The notes under the pieces are model-generated. The model was not told the origin of the DNA. It made no database searches and saw only the letters and a list, made by a program, of their open reading frames with translations. Position numbers and translations under genes: made by a program. Below, one piece after another: positions 26,432 through 36,099 of a stretch of DNA of 64,000 nt. The stretch's first letter is position 1; the number at the start of each line of letters is the position of its first letter. Source of the DNA: an uncultured Alphaproteobacteria bacterium (GTDB taxonomy: Bacteria; Pseudomonadota; Alphaproteobacteria; Micavibrionales; UBA1664); assembly GCA_943789475.1 (NCBI GenBank), contig CALSUG010000002.1, forward strand, positions 124,001 to 188,000, read 5' to 3'.

Positions 26432-27518
26432 GGCTCATCTTCTTCCCCTTTTGGCGACGTACAAAAAGATGAATAAGAATACCAAAGCTCAATGCTAAAC
26501 CAGAAATATAAGGAAACGCACGTCCTGCGTTTTTAACAACTGCTAATACCGTCATATCGCCTTGAGGAGTTTGAATAAATGATGACTGGTACAAAGTATA
26601 CCCTTTATAACGCAATGGTTCATTCATACTAATTAATGATTCCCATGTCATGTCTTTGTCAATAATTCGTACACGCGAACTGTATGATTTTGCTAAATTC
26701 GTCCCTGGATACATTTCTTTTTTAAAATTGAGTAATTCAACCGTAAACGGTAATTGGCGATGTTGTCGTCTTAATGCAAAACGATATTTATCACCATCAA
26801 CCGTTATTTCAGGTAATTTAGGGACATTTTCTAAAGTTAAATAAGTACCGTCATTATCACTACCTTTAATCAAAAAGGTAACACCGGCCATATTTTTTTC
26901 ATTCTCATGATCAAGTTTCACACGATCAAGGCGCATGAATTGAGCCATCCCCTTATGGGTATCATCACCTTCTAATCGTTTTTCAATTTTACAATTTTGG
27001 CAGTGTTCCTGAATTTTTAATTCTAAATTTAATTCATCAAGATGAACAACGTCCTCTGCCTTAATCTCATTGTGATTAATTGCGAAAATTTCACGATCTT
27101 CGTTATCCAGAACAACCAATTGACGGATATGATAATCACTTACATATGATTTTTTATCGCCTTGAGCCAGATCAATATAACCTTCTTCCGAAAGTAAGGC
27201 TGTAAAAACTCCGCCTAACAATAAAAGCATCACCCCTATATGAGTAATAATAATTCCTGAATTTTTAATCGTCCATGGGCTCTTAAATACAAGTTTAAAA
27301 ACAAGGTTTATAAATATAAGTCCTAGTAAAATTGGCAAACCTGGTAAAGGCAAAAAACCAATCCATAAAACAGGTGAAGAAAAGTATATTTTTGTAGCTT
27401 CAAAAAGACCTATATATTTTTGTGCAATAGTTCCAATAACCAAATAGATCATGACCAAAGGTAATGTATAATTCAAAACGACAGGACGTGAAAAAATGTT
27501 TATTATTTTTTTAATCAC
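26424..27518 (-). CDS. resB: ResB/Ccs1-like subunit of the System II cytochrome c synthase
   Basis: Partner of CcsA in moving haem and attaching it to apocytochrome c. 364 residues: membrane helices at about 12-32, 50-72 and 85-108, a large periplasmic domain (about 110-335), and a last helix near 335-352. The signature MNEPLRYKGYTLYQSSF near the end is typical of ResB. The periplasmic domain holds an extra Cys pair, EHCQNC. Its start is 15 bases after the engB stop. Confidence 0.88.
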   Translation of the reverse strand: MIKKIINIFSRPVVLNYTLPLVMIYLVIGTIAQKYIGLFEATKIYFSSPVLWIGFLPLPGLPILLGLIFINLVFKLVFKSPWTIKNSGIIITHIGVMLLLLGGVFTALLSEEGYIDLAQGDKKSYVSDYHIRQLVVLDNEDREIFAINHNEIKAEDVVHLDELNLELKIQEHCQNCKIEKRLEGDDTHKGMAQFMRLDRVKLDHENEKNMAGVTFLIKGSDNDGTYLTLENVPKLPEITVDGDKYRFALRRQHRQLPFTVELLNFKKEMYPGTNLAKSYSSRVRIIDKDMTWESLISMNEPLRYKGYTLYQSSFIQTPQGDMTVLAVVKNAGRAFPYISGLALSFGILIHLFVRRQKGKKMSHA

Positions 27519-27533
27519 GATTAATTTCCTTGC

Positions 27534-28139
27534 TTACGAAATCGCCTGCCAAATAATTTCGCGTAATTCGTCTAAACCTTCTTTTTTATCACCACTAGTA
27601 AGATGAGGAGTTGGATACGCTGCAGGATTTTTTTTCAATGCTTCTTCAATTTTAGCGACCGTTTTCGTAATTTCGCTTTTATTTGCCTTGTCACCCTTTG
27701 TTAAAATAACACGATAAGGAACCGCCGCTTTATTTAATAAATCCATTATTTCAAGATCACTCGGTTTCAAACCATGGCGTGAATCAACAAGGACCAGCGC
27801 GAGGCGTAAGGGCACACGCCCTTTCAAATAGTTTTCTAAAACCTTTATCCAATTTGCAATTTTTGATTTTGAGACCTTCGCATACCCATATCCAGGCATA
27901 TCAACTAAATGAAATGCATCACCGATATTAAAAAAGTTTAATTGTTGTGTACGGCCAGGAGTATTTGATGTGCGTGCCAATTTTTTACGCCCCGTAAGCG
28001 CATTAATCAATGTTGATTTTCCCACATTTGATCGTCCAGCAAAAGCGACCTCTGGCAAAGTCACAGGCGGTAACCAATCTAATGTATCGGCCGCTGCAAA
28101 AAATTCACATTTTGAAGTAAATCGTTTTTCGAGTTCCAT
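27534..28139 (-). CDS. engB: Ribosome biogenesis GTPase EngB/YsxC
   Basis: Cytosolic TRAFAC GTPase needed for large-subunit assembly. 201 residues, normal length. G1 GRSNVGKST, G2 region NTPGRTQQ, G3 DMPGYG, G4 TKGDK and a G5-like TSGDK are all visible. First gene of a minus-strand run engB-resB-ccsA-thioredoxin, after the porin terminator. Confidence 0.95.
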   Translation of the reverse strand: MELEKRFTSKCEFFAAADTLDWLPPVTLPEVAFAGRSNVGKSTLINALTGRKKLARTSNTPGRTQQLNFFNIGDAFHLVDMPGYGYAKVSKSKIANWIKVLENYLKGRVPLRLALVLVDSRHGLKPSDLEIMDLLNKAAVPYRVILTKGDKANKSEITKTVAKIEEALKKNPAAYPTPHLTSGDKKEGLDELREIIWQAIS

Positions 28140-28180
28140 AAAAATCTTTTATACCAGTTTCGTTCGTTTGTCATGTTCAA

Positions 28181-28211
28181 TAAAAGAAAGGGCGCCATAA
28201 AGCGCCCTTTC
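28181..28211 (-). terminator. Rho-independent terminator of the porin gene
   Basis: Read leftward, GAAAGGGCGC and GCGCCCTTTC form a perfect 10-bp stem with a six-base loop, followed by TTTTA. It lies 50 bases after the porin stop and upstream of engB. Confidence 0.88.
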
Positions 28212-28260
28212 ATAAATCTAGTTCAATTTCTATATTTGAATTCCGTTAGAAACCTTCAAA

Positions 28261-29355
28261 TTAGAAGTTGATTTGTGTACCCAAAAGAACTTGTGTTGAG
28301 TCAATGCTAGAAGCAGCAGTAGTGTGGTCATTGTCAATCATAGACACAGAACCGCGGAATGACATTCCTGGTCCGTATGAGTATGAAGCACCAGCAGTCC
28401 AACGGTCGATTTCACGATCTACGCTAGCAGCATTAGCTAGGTTTTTAACATCTTGGTTCATGTACGAAACACCCAATTTATATGCACCCATTTGGTAATC
28501 AGCACCAACAACAAGTGTTTGTGTTTCTTCTTCAACAGTTGCGTTTTCATCAGTTTGATCCAAGTAAGCAACACCAACACCGAAACCAGCGAAGTCTAGG
28601 TCAAGACCAGCGTTCCATGTTTTAGCGTCATCAGATACTGCACCAGCATTTGTTTCAGCATCGTATTTACCATAACCAGCACCGAATGCTACGCCAACGC
28701 CTTCATATGCGCCTTCGTAACGTACAGCCAATTCGATACCATCTTTGTATTCGTTTGCATCATCATCATCAGAAATAGCAGCAAAACCGTTAGCGTCATC
28801 TGACATTGTTGGGATGTATGAAGCACCAGCTTGGAAACCGTTAAACACAGGTGTCATGTATGAAACCTTGTTGTAGTATCCTGAACCAGGAGCAACATGA
28901 TCATAGTCTAGACGCAATGTGTTATCACCTGTACCAAGTGAGTCATATGATGAAATGTATTGACGAAGACCGTCTACGTTTGAGTCAGCTGAAGGAGCAG
29001 AAACTTGTAGCAAGTAAGCAACACCATCTTCTTCACCAACGTTAACGCGACCCCATCCACCTGACATATAGATGTATGATTCTTCAACAGAGTTTGCATC
29101 ATCACGATCCAAATTCAATTCAACGTGTGCACCAACAGTTAGACCTGAATCCAAAGTTGTTTCACCTGTAAAGTGAACTTCTGTTTCTTTACGAATGTTT
29201 AGCTCGTCCAATGATTGGCCAGCAGCTTCATCGTTGTTGTTGTATACGCCGTAAACCTTTGCATGACCAGCAAGGTCAAGTTTTAGGCCTTCAGCCATTG
29301 CAGGTGAAGTTGCAACAGCAACTAAAGCCGCACCAGTTAAAAGTACTTTTTTCAT
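28261..29355 (-). CDS. Outer-membrane porin
   Basis: 364-residue porin of the alphaproteobacterial Gram-negative porin type. Signal peptide MKKVLLTGAALVAVATSPAMA; then alternating beta-strand pattern with LKLDLAGHAKVYGVYNN at the start, and a C-terminal strand ending in Phe (LLGTQINF) as required for outer-membrane insertion. It is rich in Asp and Asn loops. GGAGG eight bases before the ATG is the strongest ribosome site in the window, and it has its own promoter and terminator, so it is probably an abundant single-gene transcript. Confidence 0.92.
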   Translation of the reverse strand: MKKVLLTGAALVAVATSPAMAEGLKLDLAGHAKVYGVYNNNDEAAGQSLDELNIRKETEVHFTGETTLDSGLTVGAHVELNLDRDDANSVEESYIYMSGGWGRVNVGEEDGVAYLLQVSAPSADSNVDGLRQYISSYDSLGTGDNTLRLDYDHVAPGSGYYNKVSYMTPVFNGFQAGASYIPTMSDDANGFAAISDDDDANEYKDGIELAVRYEGAYEGVGVAFGAGYGKYDAETNAGAVSDDAKTWNAGLDLDFAGFGVGVAYLDQTDENATVEEETQTLVVGADYQMGAYKLGVSYMNQDVKNLANAASVDREIDRWTAGASYSYGPGMSFRGSVSMIDNDHTTAASSIDSTQVLLGTQINF

Positions 29356-29433
29356 TTAAAGTTTCCTCCAAAAATGATTTGGTTAAATCCAAATCGGTTA
29401 AAATGACCTTCATAAAAAATATGAATTAGCTGG

Positions 29434-29462
29434 ATTGTGATTCATTTCTTCGTAAGCGTCAA
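29434..29462 (-). promoter_or_regulatory. Putative porin promoter
   Basis: Read leftward, TTGACG (29457-29462) and CACAAT (29434-29439) are 17 bases apart, leaving a leader of about 70 bases before the porin ATG. A TATAGT box further upstream is an alternative. The rest of 29356-29594 shows no gene. Confidence 0.35.
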
Positions 29463-29594
29463 ACAATTGCCACACTATAAAAAGAAAATAATTTTGAACT
29501 GTTGTATTTTTGCAACAAGCTTATGCCTACTTGCACCAATATAAAGGTAATGTTAGAAATTAGCATAAGTTATACAAACAAACTGAGGGTTTAT

Positions 29595-30116
29595 ATGAAA
29601 CTACACTACATCTTACTAATCACTTTATTCACAATAACCGCATGTAGCAGCATTGAAGGTGAAAAAAAATATCCAACAGGGCTTGAACGTGATGGACTTG
29701 ACGGTAACGACATCTACAGTGAAAAAGAGGGAATATTCGGGACTGATGGTATAAATATCCTTGGTGGTGACGATGACAATCAGTCAACGGATGTGATTAC
29801 CGTTAATTCATATTTATGGCGTGCATCATTAGATACCGTGTCATTTATGCCATTAGCTAGTGTTGATCCATTTGGCGGTGTTATTTTAACCGATTGGTAC
29901 AGTGATGCTGACAAGCCAAATGAACGTTACAAATTAAATGTCTTTGTTATTGGATCACAATTACGTTCCGATGCCATCCGCGTATCCGCATTCCAACAAA
30001 AACAATCTCGTGGAAAATGGAAAGATGTTAAAATTGGCGCATCTGTTGCGACAAAAATTGAAGATGCCATCCTGACACGTGCTCGTCAGATCCGTATCGG
30101 TCAAGCGTCGGAGTAA
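29595..30116 (+). CDS. DUF3576 lipoprotein
   Basis: 173-residue predicted outer-membrane or periplasmic lipoprotein of unknown function. Signal peptide with lipobox TITAC (Cys17). The domain with [33 protein letters not shown] and the closing [13 protein letters not shown] matches the DUF3576 family, which in alphaproteobacteria is regularly found just before leuS, as here. GAGGG lies shortly before the ATG; the open frame upstream to 29502 lacks a signal peptide. leuS begins eight bases after the stop. Confidence 0.92.
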   Translation: MKLHYILLITLFTITACSSIEGEKKYPTGLERDGLDGNDIYSEKEGIFGTDGINILGGDDDNQSTDVITVNSYLWRASLDTVSFMPLASVDPFGGVILTDWYSDADKPNERYKLNVFVIGSQLRSDAIRVSAFQQKQSRGKWKDVKIGASVATKIEDAILTRARQIRIGQASE

Positions 30117-30123
30117 TATAGTA

Positions 30124-32694
30124 ATGAGCGATATCCGTTATAATATCAAAGAAACAGAAGCCAAATGGCAAGAAACATGGACAAAGCAAGAAACATTTGA
30201 GGTCACAGAAGACCCAAATAAAGAAAAATGTTATGTTCTTGCCATGTTGCCATACCCATCTGGCCGCATCCATATGGGACATGTTCGTAACTATTCTCTA
30301 TCTGATATCGTTGCACGTTATAAAAAAATGAAGGGTTTCAACGTTCTTAACCCTATGGGTTGGGACGCATTTGGCTTACCCGCGGAAAATGCCGCGCTTG
30401 AACGTAATATACATCCAGGCGAGTGGACCTATAAAAATATTGAAGAGATGAAGGCACAACTCAAGGCTATGGGATTGGCCATTGATTGGACACGCGAGGT
30501 CGCGACATGCCATCCATCTTATTACAAACATCAACAAAATCTGTTCCTCGATTTTCTTAAAAACGACCTGATATACCGTAAAGAATCCATCGTGAATTGG
30601 GATCCTGTTGAAAATACGGTTCTTGCCAATGAACAAGTTGTTGATGGTAAAGGATGGCGCTCTGATGCACCGGTTGAGCGTAAAAAATTAAACCAATGGT
30701 TTCTAAGCATCACCGATTACGCCGAAGATTTATTGCAAGAAATTGATAATCTTGATCGTTGGCCAGATAAAGTGCGTACAATGCAGCGCAACTGGATCGG
30801 AAAATCGCAAGGTTTGCAAATGACGTTAAAAATTGCGGAAACAAACGACGATTTTGAAATTTTCACAACACGCCCAGATACAATTTTTGGAATGAGCTTT
30901 ATTGGTCTGGCGCCAGACCATCCATTGGCGATTAAATTATGTGCGGATCAAGATGGTTACGAAGAATTTAAAGCGAAATGCGCCGAAGGTGGAACATCAG
31001 AATCCGCAATTGAACAGGCCGAAAAAATTGGATTTGATACCGGATACACAATTGAACACCCATTCATTGCTGGTAAAAAAATCCCCGTTTATGTCGCGAA
31101 TTTCATCCTTATGGATTATGGGACAGGGGCGATTTACGGTGTGCCTGCACATGATCAACGCGATTATGATTTCGCAAAAAAATATAATCTTGATATCGAA
31201 CAAGTTGTTTTCCCAACGAATGCAGATGATTGTGATTTGTCCAAGGAATCCTATAACGGTCCTGGTAAAATTGGAAATTCTGATTTCCTTAACGATATGG
31301 ATATCGACGACGCCAAACAAGCCGTGATTGATAAAATAACATCTATGCAATTAGGTGATGCCAAAACAACATATCGCCTACGCGATTGGGGTGTGTCACG
31401 CCAACGGTATTGGGGATGCCCAATACCGGTTGTTTACCGTGAATCGGATGGTGAGATTATTCCTGTACCTCAAGATCAATTACCAATTGAGCTGCCAGAT
31501 GACGTTACATTTGATAAACCAGGTAATCCACTAGACCATCACCCGACATGGAAATACACAACATGTCCAGAAACAGGTGAACCTGCAATTCGTGAAACCG
31601 ACACAATGGACACATTTTTTGACAGTTCATGGTATTTCATGCGCTATTGCGATGCAAATAATACGCAATCTCCTATTGATAAAGCAAAAGCCGATTATTG
31701 GATGGGTGTTGATCAATATATTGGTGGGGTTGAACATGCCGTTCTTCACCTTCTTTATTCACGTTTTTTCCAACGCGGTATGAAAAAATGTGGCTACACC
31801 GATGTTGCCGAACCATTCACAGGGTTGTTTACACAAGGGATGGTTACACACACATCCTATAAAGATTCCAATGGTAAATGGGTCTACCCCGCCGACATTA
31901 TCACGGATGAAAACGGTGACATGATCGAGGTCAATACAAAATTACCCGTTGCGGCGCAACGTAACGAAAAAATGTCAAAATCAAAACGCAATACGATTGA
32001 CCCAGAAGAAATCATGGCAACATATGGTGCCGATGCCGCAAGGTTGTTTGTATTATCCGATTCACCGCCTGAACGTGATTTAGAATGGACGGAAAGCGGT
32101 ATCGAAGGCGCATGGAAATATATTAACAAACTGTATCGTATTGCCGCGGATAGTTTGGATAAACTACCTGACCTTGGCACAACGCAACCTGATTTAGGTG
32201 ATAAAGCGTTATCTACATACCGTGAAATTCATAAAACAAGGCAATTGGTCGCCGATGATATTGATGCATTCCATATGAACAAGGCCGTGGCGCGCATTCG
32301 TGCCATGTCCAATGATGTTTCATCGCTTAACGCTGATAACGTGGATGAAGCATGGGTATTACGCGAAGGTTTAACAACATTGTCACAATTGCTATCTCCA
32401 ATGACACCGCATTTGGCCGAAGAAATGTGGAATATGTTGGGTATGGATGGATTGGTTGCCAATTCCACATGGCCTGTTGCTGATAAAAGCTTGCTTGGCG
32501 AAGAAACCGTGACAATTGGCGTACAAATCAATGGTAAAGTCCGCGCGACAATTACATTACCAAAAGGGTCTGACAAGGGCGCAACAGAACAAGTCGCCAT
32601 GGCCAATGATGATGTTTTACGCGCCATTGATGGTAAAGACATCCGCAAGGTCATCGTTGTTCCTGATCGCATCGTTAATCTTGTTGTGGGGTAA
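30124..32694 (+). CDS. leuS: Leucyl-tRNA synthetase
   Basis: Charges tRNA-Leu. 856 residues, normal for the bacterial class Ia enzyme. HIGH motif as HMGH at 50-53 ([15 protein letters not shown]), an editing domain in the middle with TTRPDT and the Asp-containing [20 protein letters not shown], and KMSKS at 616-620, followed by the anticodon-binding domain. The ATG at 30124 is chosen by alignment of [16 protein letters not shown] with known N-termini. In a row with the DUF3576 lipoprotein; the usual partner lptE is displaced by a pentapeptide-repeat gene. Confidence 0.97.
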   Translation: MSDIRYNIKETEAKWQETWTKQETFEVTEDPNKEKCYVLAMLPYPSGRIHMGHVRNYSLSDIVARYKKMKGFNVLNPMGWDAFGLPAENAALERNIHPGEWTYKNIEEMKAQLKAMGLAIDWTREVATCHPSYYKHQQNLFLDFLKNDLIYRKESIVNWDPVENTVLANEQVVDGKGWRSDAPVERKKLNQWFLSITDYAEDLLQEIDNLDRWPDKVRTMQRNWIGKSQGLQMTLKIAETNDDFEIFTTRPDTIFGMSFIGLAPDHPLAIKLCADQDGYEEFKAKCAEGGTSESAIEQAEKIGFDTGYTIEHPFIAGKKIPVYVANFILMDYGTGAIYGVPAHDQRDYDFAKKYNLDIEQVVFPTNADDCDLSKESYNGPGKIGNSDFLNDMDIDDAKQAVIDKITSMQLGDAKTTYRLRDWGVSRQRYWGCPIPVVYRESDGEIIPVPQDQLPIELPDDVTFDKPGNPLDHHPTWKYTTCPETGEPAIRETDTMDTFFDSSWYFMRYCDANNTQSPIDKAKADYWMGVDQYIGGVEHAVLHLLYSRFFQRGMKKCGYTDVAEPFTGLFTQGMVTHTSYKDSNGKWVYPADIITDENGDMIEVNTKLPVAAQRNEKMSKSKRNTIDPEEIMATYGADAARLFVLSDSPPERDLEWTESGIEGAWKYINKLYRIAADSLDKLPDLGTTQPDLGDKALSTYREIHKTRQLVADDIDAFHMNKAVARIRAMSNDVSSLNADNVDEAWVLREGLTTLSQLLSPMTPHLAEEMWNMLGMDGLVANSTWPVADKSLLGEETVTIGVQINGKVRATITLPKGSDKGATEQVAMANDDVLRAIDGKDIRKVIVVPDRIVNLVVG

Positions 32695-32799
32695 GTGTTT
32701 GAGGCTTCCTTCGTAGCGAAGGCTGTTAGGTGATATATAGCCATTTTACAAAAGGTAGAAAACTAATTATCCTTTCATAAACACTACAAAGTTTTAGCT

Positions 32800-34434
32800 A
32801 TGAATAGAGCCTCTTTTTTAATTTTTATATTTTTAATATTATGTATGTCACAATCGGTTAATGCATCCTGCCGCCAAATGACACAGGAAGAATATTTTAC
32901 TTCAGACTATATATTTGATGCTGAATATATAAGACCAGCAATATCAATTTGGAACGCTATATATTACATCACAGGGACAAAAAAGAAAGTTAGCCTTTTT
33001 AGGGTGATAAAGGCTTATAAAGGAGATGTATCCGAAGGCGATATAGTGAAAATTGATAGTAGAGTAGATAAACGCCGACCAAGATTTATTATGTTTGCAT
33101 TTCAACATCCATCAACAGGTAATTTCACTTCTTCTCATTGTAAAATAGCTATGTTTCCTAATTTATCTATTGGGGGTCTCAAAATATACGCAAGTGAGAT
33201 TAAAGGCTTTGATGATAAATTAGCAAAAGACCCTCACAACACAGATATTATGTTTGAAAAAGCAAAGTTCTTGGAGCAATACTCGGACTATAAATCTGCG
33301 GAAAGTGTATATAAAAAAATATTTAAAAAAATTATTCCTTCTTGGAGAGATATAGAATTAAACAATGTCTTTCAAATGATAGAGGAAGAAAATCAAAAAA
33401 TTTTATCAGATGGTTTTTACGTGTTCGCTAAAAACAATTATAGAGAAAGAGATTTCTATAATGCTCTGAAATTGTCTAGACTTTCTTACTTCATAAAAAA
33501 CGATAATCGAAAGGAAATTTTGTACCACTTATCAGCAATCATGGTGGGAGATGTGTCTGAATTAAATGGTAAATCTCTAAATCTAGAGCGTGCGGATATT
33601 GTAAAAATCGATGGGATTAATCTATCCAACATGGATTTCAAAAATTCTAATTTTAGATTTTCTAACTTATGGGGGATAGACTTCACTAATTCAGATTTGA
33701 GTAATAGTAACTTTCACGGTTCAAAATTTGATAAAATAAATTTTACTGGTGCTAATCTTGATGGTGTTGATTTTTCTCTGCCAAGAAGACATGGCGGTTG
33801 GGGCGGTTCGGTTAATTTCACTAATGCGTCTCTTAAAGGAGCAAATTTTACAAATCACAAATTTAAAAAAGAAACTATCTTTGAGGGGGCGAACGTATCC
33901 AATGCTAATCTAACTGGTTCAACAATCCCAAGTTTAAATGGTGCAATTTTATCCAGCTCAAATTTGTCAAGAATGATAGCGTATAGTTGTAATTACGCAG
34001 GATTGGACTTGTCGAATCAAAATATATCAAGTTCAACATTCCATGGATGCGATTTCCGTGGTTCTGATTTAACCAATTCCGATTTATCCAATACTGCTTT
34101 TGGCTGGGATGCAGATGACAATGTTTCGGATTTCAGAGGTGCTAATTTAACTGGAGTTAAGATAGAAAATACAGGATTTATATTTGCCTTGTACGACTGT
34201 GATACAATTTTTTCAGAAGATTTTGATCCTGAAAAACAATTCATGATTCCAGTGTGGGGCAAAAATTGTGAAGGCGAAGCGCCTAAAACAGACTTTAGTA
34301 ATGTATGGGCTAAGAAAAATAAATTAGTAAAATCTGGTGTTCATCTTGGAGGCACTATTCGCAGTATTTCTAATAAAGATCTGAGGGGAACAAAGATAAG
34401 AAACCTCTCTGAAAACGGTTTTGGCGGTCTGTAA
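32800..34434 (+). CDS. Secreted pentapeptide-repeat protein
   Basis: 544 residues. Signal peptide to about residue 22 (ending SQSVNAS), an N-terminal domain with several Cys, a helical part (about 125-240) with a TPR-like look (KAKFLEQYSDYKSAESVYKK), and from about 255 to 460 pentapeptide repeats of the A(D/N)LXX type (for example FTNSDLSNSNFHGSKFDKIN) that form a right-handed four-sided beta helix. The role is unknown; a periplasmic or surface location is inferred. It splits the usual leuS-lptE pair and is more AT-rich than either, so it looks like an insertion. Confidence 0.85.
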   Translation: MNRASFLIFIFLILCMSQSVNASCRQMTQEEYFTSDYIFDAEYIRPAISIWNAIYYITGTKKKVSLFRVIKAYKGDVSEGDIVKIDSRVDKRRPRFIMFAFQHPSTGNFTSSHCKIAMFPNLSIGGLKIYASEIKGFDDKLAKDPHNTDIMFEKAKFLEQYSDYKSAESVYKKIFKKIIPSWRDIELNNVFQMIEEENQKILSDGFYVFAKNNYRERDFYNALKLSRLSYFIKNDNRKEILYHLSAIMVGDVSELNGKSLNLERADIVKIDGINLSNMDFKNSNFRFSNLWGIDFTNSDLSNSNFHGSKFDKINFTGANLDGVDFSLPRRHGGWGGSVNFTNASLKGANFTNHKFKKETIFEGANVSNANLTGSTIPSLNGAILSSSNLSRMIAYSCNYAGLDLSNQNISSSTFHGCDFRGSDLTNSDLSNTAFGWDADDNVSDFRGANLTGVKIENTGFIFALYDCDTIFSEDFDPEKQFMIPVWGKNCEGEAPKTDFSNVWAKKNKLVKSGVHLGGTIRSISNKDLRGTKIRNLSENGFGGL

Positions 34435-34461
34435 AACGGAATTTTTCAATATTTCTTACAT

Positions 34462-34497
34462 TTATTCAGGCACTAATTTTGCGCATTCAGCTGCCAT
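34462..34497 (-). CDS. Possible 11-codon leader or gene remnant
   Basis: Read leftward, AGGAG (34505-34509) stands seven bases before an ATG that opens an 11-codon frame, MAAECAKLVPE, then TAA. The ribosome site is as good as any in the window, but no longer frame follows. It may be a leader peptide or the stub of a gene lost when the pentapeptide gene arrived. Confidence 0.25.
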   Translation of the reverse strand: MAAECAKLVPE

Positions 34498-34513
34498 TTA
34501 TGATCTCCTTTTA

Positions 34514-34535
34514 ATTATCTATAGTGAAAGATAAT
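34514..34535. repeat. Inverted repeat upstream of lptE
   Basis: ATTATCT and AGATAAT are separated by eight bases, about 23 bases before the lptE ATG. It could be an operator or part of a hairpin; nothing else supports a role. Confidence 0.3.
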
Positions 34536-34557
34536 CTATTCATGCTAGATTAATATA

Positions 34558-35031
34558 ATGAAATTTATAACCCTCTTTACATTATTATTCCTTACCGCAT
34601 GTGGATTTACGCCTGTGTACGGTACAAAAACGGTTTCAAATGACCTATCAAAAATTGATATTGCGATTATTCCCGATGAGGAAGGGCAAACTGTCCGTAA
34701 TCATCTGATTGATGCCATGTATAATGGTGGGTATCCATCGAACCCACAATTGCGTTTGGTCGTATCACCGATACAAGAAAGCATTGTTGAAATCGGTATT
34801 GACCGTGATGATGAGGCCTCACGCGCACAATTAAGACAAGAAACAACAATGCGCCTTATTAACCCTGACAACAAAGTCGTTTTACAACGCACGGTACGCG
34901 CTACATCGGGATATAACATCTTAGCGGGCCAATTTACGACCTTTGTCACCGAAGAAGACGCCCGTAAACAAGCGTTAAAGGCATTATCCAATAATATTAT
35001 CACTCAGTTAGAGCTTTATTTTAATCGATGA
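34558..35031 (+). CDS. lptE: LPS-assembly lipoprotein LptE
   Basis: Plug of the LptD outer-membrane translocon that delivers lipopolysaccharide to the cell surface. 157 residues. Signal peptide with lipobox LTAC (Cys15), then GFTPVYG, the usual mature N-terminus of alphaproteobacterial LptE, and a single alpha/beta domain. It overlaps holA by four bases (ATGA), as is normal for the pair. Confidence 0.93.
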   Translation: MKFITLFTLLFLTACGFTPVYGTKTVSNDLSKIDIAIIPDEEGQTVRNHLIDAMYNGGYPSNPQLRLVVSPIQESIVEIGIDRDDEASRAQLRQETTMRLINPDNKVVLQRTVRATSGYNILAGQFTTFVTEEDARKQALKALSNNIITQLELYFNR

Positions 35032-36098
35032 AACTTGCATTCAAACAAATTGAACCCTTTGTCAAAAACCCTGATCCAAAGGCCCGTGTCATACTCATCT
35101 ATGGTCCGGATCAAGGATTAATGAGTGAACGATCAAACATTATTTGTAAACAAATTGTGCCTGACCTCAACGACCCTTTTAATGTGGTTACATTCACACC
35201 TGATAAAATAACGACTGATCCAGCCGCATTTTATGACGAGGCGAATGCTCAATCCCTTATGGGTGGCAACCGCCTTATCATTATTAAAAATGGGACAGAT
35301 GGGCTCAACGTTATTTTAAAGGAATATTTGGAAAATCCATCTCAAGATACCCTTGTTGTGGTCGAGGCAAGCGACCTTGGGCCACGTTCATCACTACGTA
35401 AATTATGTGAGAGCTCTAAGAAAGCCGCCGCCTTACCATGTTATATTGATGACGAACGTACACTGGCACAAATTATCCATGATATGTGTATGCATGCGGG
35501 GTATCGCATTGATCAAGACGCGATTATCGCATTTTCATCAGCCATTGTCGGTGATCGCACGATTGCCCGCAATGAAATTGAAAAATTATTGCTGTATAAG
35601 GGATTAAATAAAGGATATCAAGGGTTTGATGGTGATCCTGTACGTGAAAATATCGGTCATATATCTATCAATGACATATACGCCAGTTGCGGTGACGTAC
35701 GGGATTGGTCAATGGACAAGCTTGTGTATGCCATAGGGGACGGAAACATACACGAAACGCACACAATTATTCAAAGTTTGTTTAAAGATCAGGTTGCATC
35801 AATCGTTTTATTACGTAGCGTACAGAATCATTTTTGGCGATTATTATCCGTCCAATCCAAGATAAAAGATGGTCAAGATCACGCCCAAGCGATCAAAACA
35901 TTAACACCACCATTATTTTGGAAAGTCGAAGACGCATTTAAACGTCAATTAAATCGTTGGCCATTAAAAATTATTGAATCTGCACTCGATAGTTTGAATA
36001 AAGTCGAAGCCAACAGCAAAAAAACAGGCTATGTCGATACATCACTCGTTGAAAATTGCCTATGCCAGCTTGCGAAATACAAACCCGCTCGGCGATAA
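35028..36098 (+). CDS. holA: DNA polymerase III delta subunit HolA
   Basis: Clamp-loader subunit that opens the beta clamp. 356 residues, in family range. N-terminal ATPase-like domain with VILIYGPDQGLMSERS (no functional P-loop, as expected for delta) and DTLVVVEASDLGPRSSLRK, then a helical C-terminal domain. Coupled to lptE. It ends one base before the convergent parB stop. Confidence 0.93.
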   Translation: MKLAFKQIEPFVKNPDPKARVILIYGPDQGLMSERSNIICKQIVPDLNDPFNVVTFTPDKITTDPAAFYDEANAQSLMGGNRLIIIKNGTDGLNVILKEYLENPSQDTLVVVEASDLGPRSSLRKLCESSKKAAALPCYIDDERTLAQIIHDMCMHAGYRIDQDAIIAFSSAIVGDRTIARNEIEKLLLYKGLNKGYQGFDGDPVRENIGHISINDIYASCGDVRDWSMDKLVYAIGDGNIHETHTIIQSLFKDQVASIVLLRSVQNHFWRLLSVQSKIKDGQDHAQAIKTLTPPLFWKVEDAFKRQLNRWPLKIIESALDSLNKVEANSKKTGYVDTSLVENCLCQLAKYKPARR

Positions 36099-36099
36099 A

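Noticed and set aside
32703..32725. Hairpin CCTTCG-TAG-CGAAGG after leuS as a terminator
   Set aside because: Stem is only six pairs and no T tract follows.
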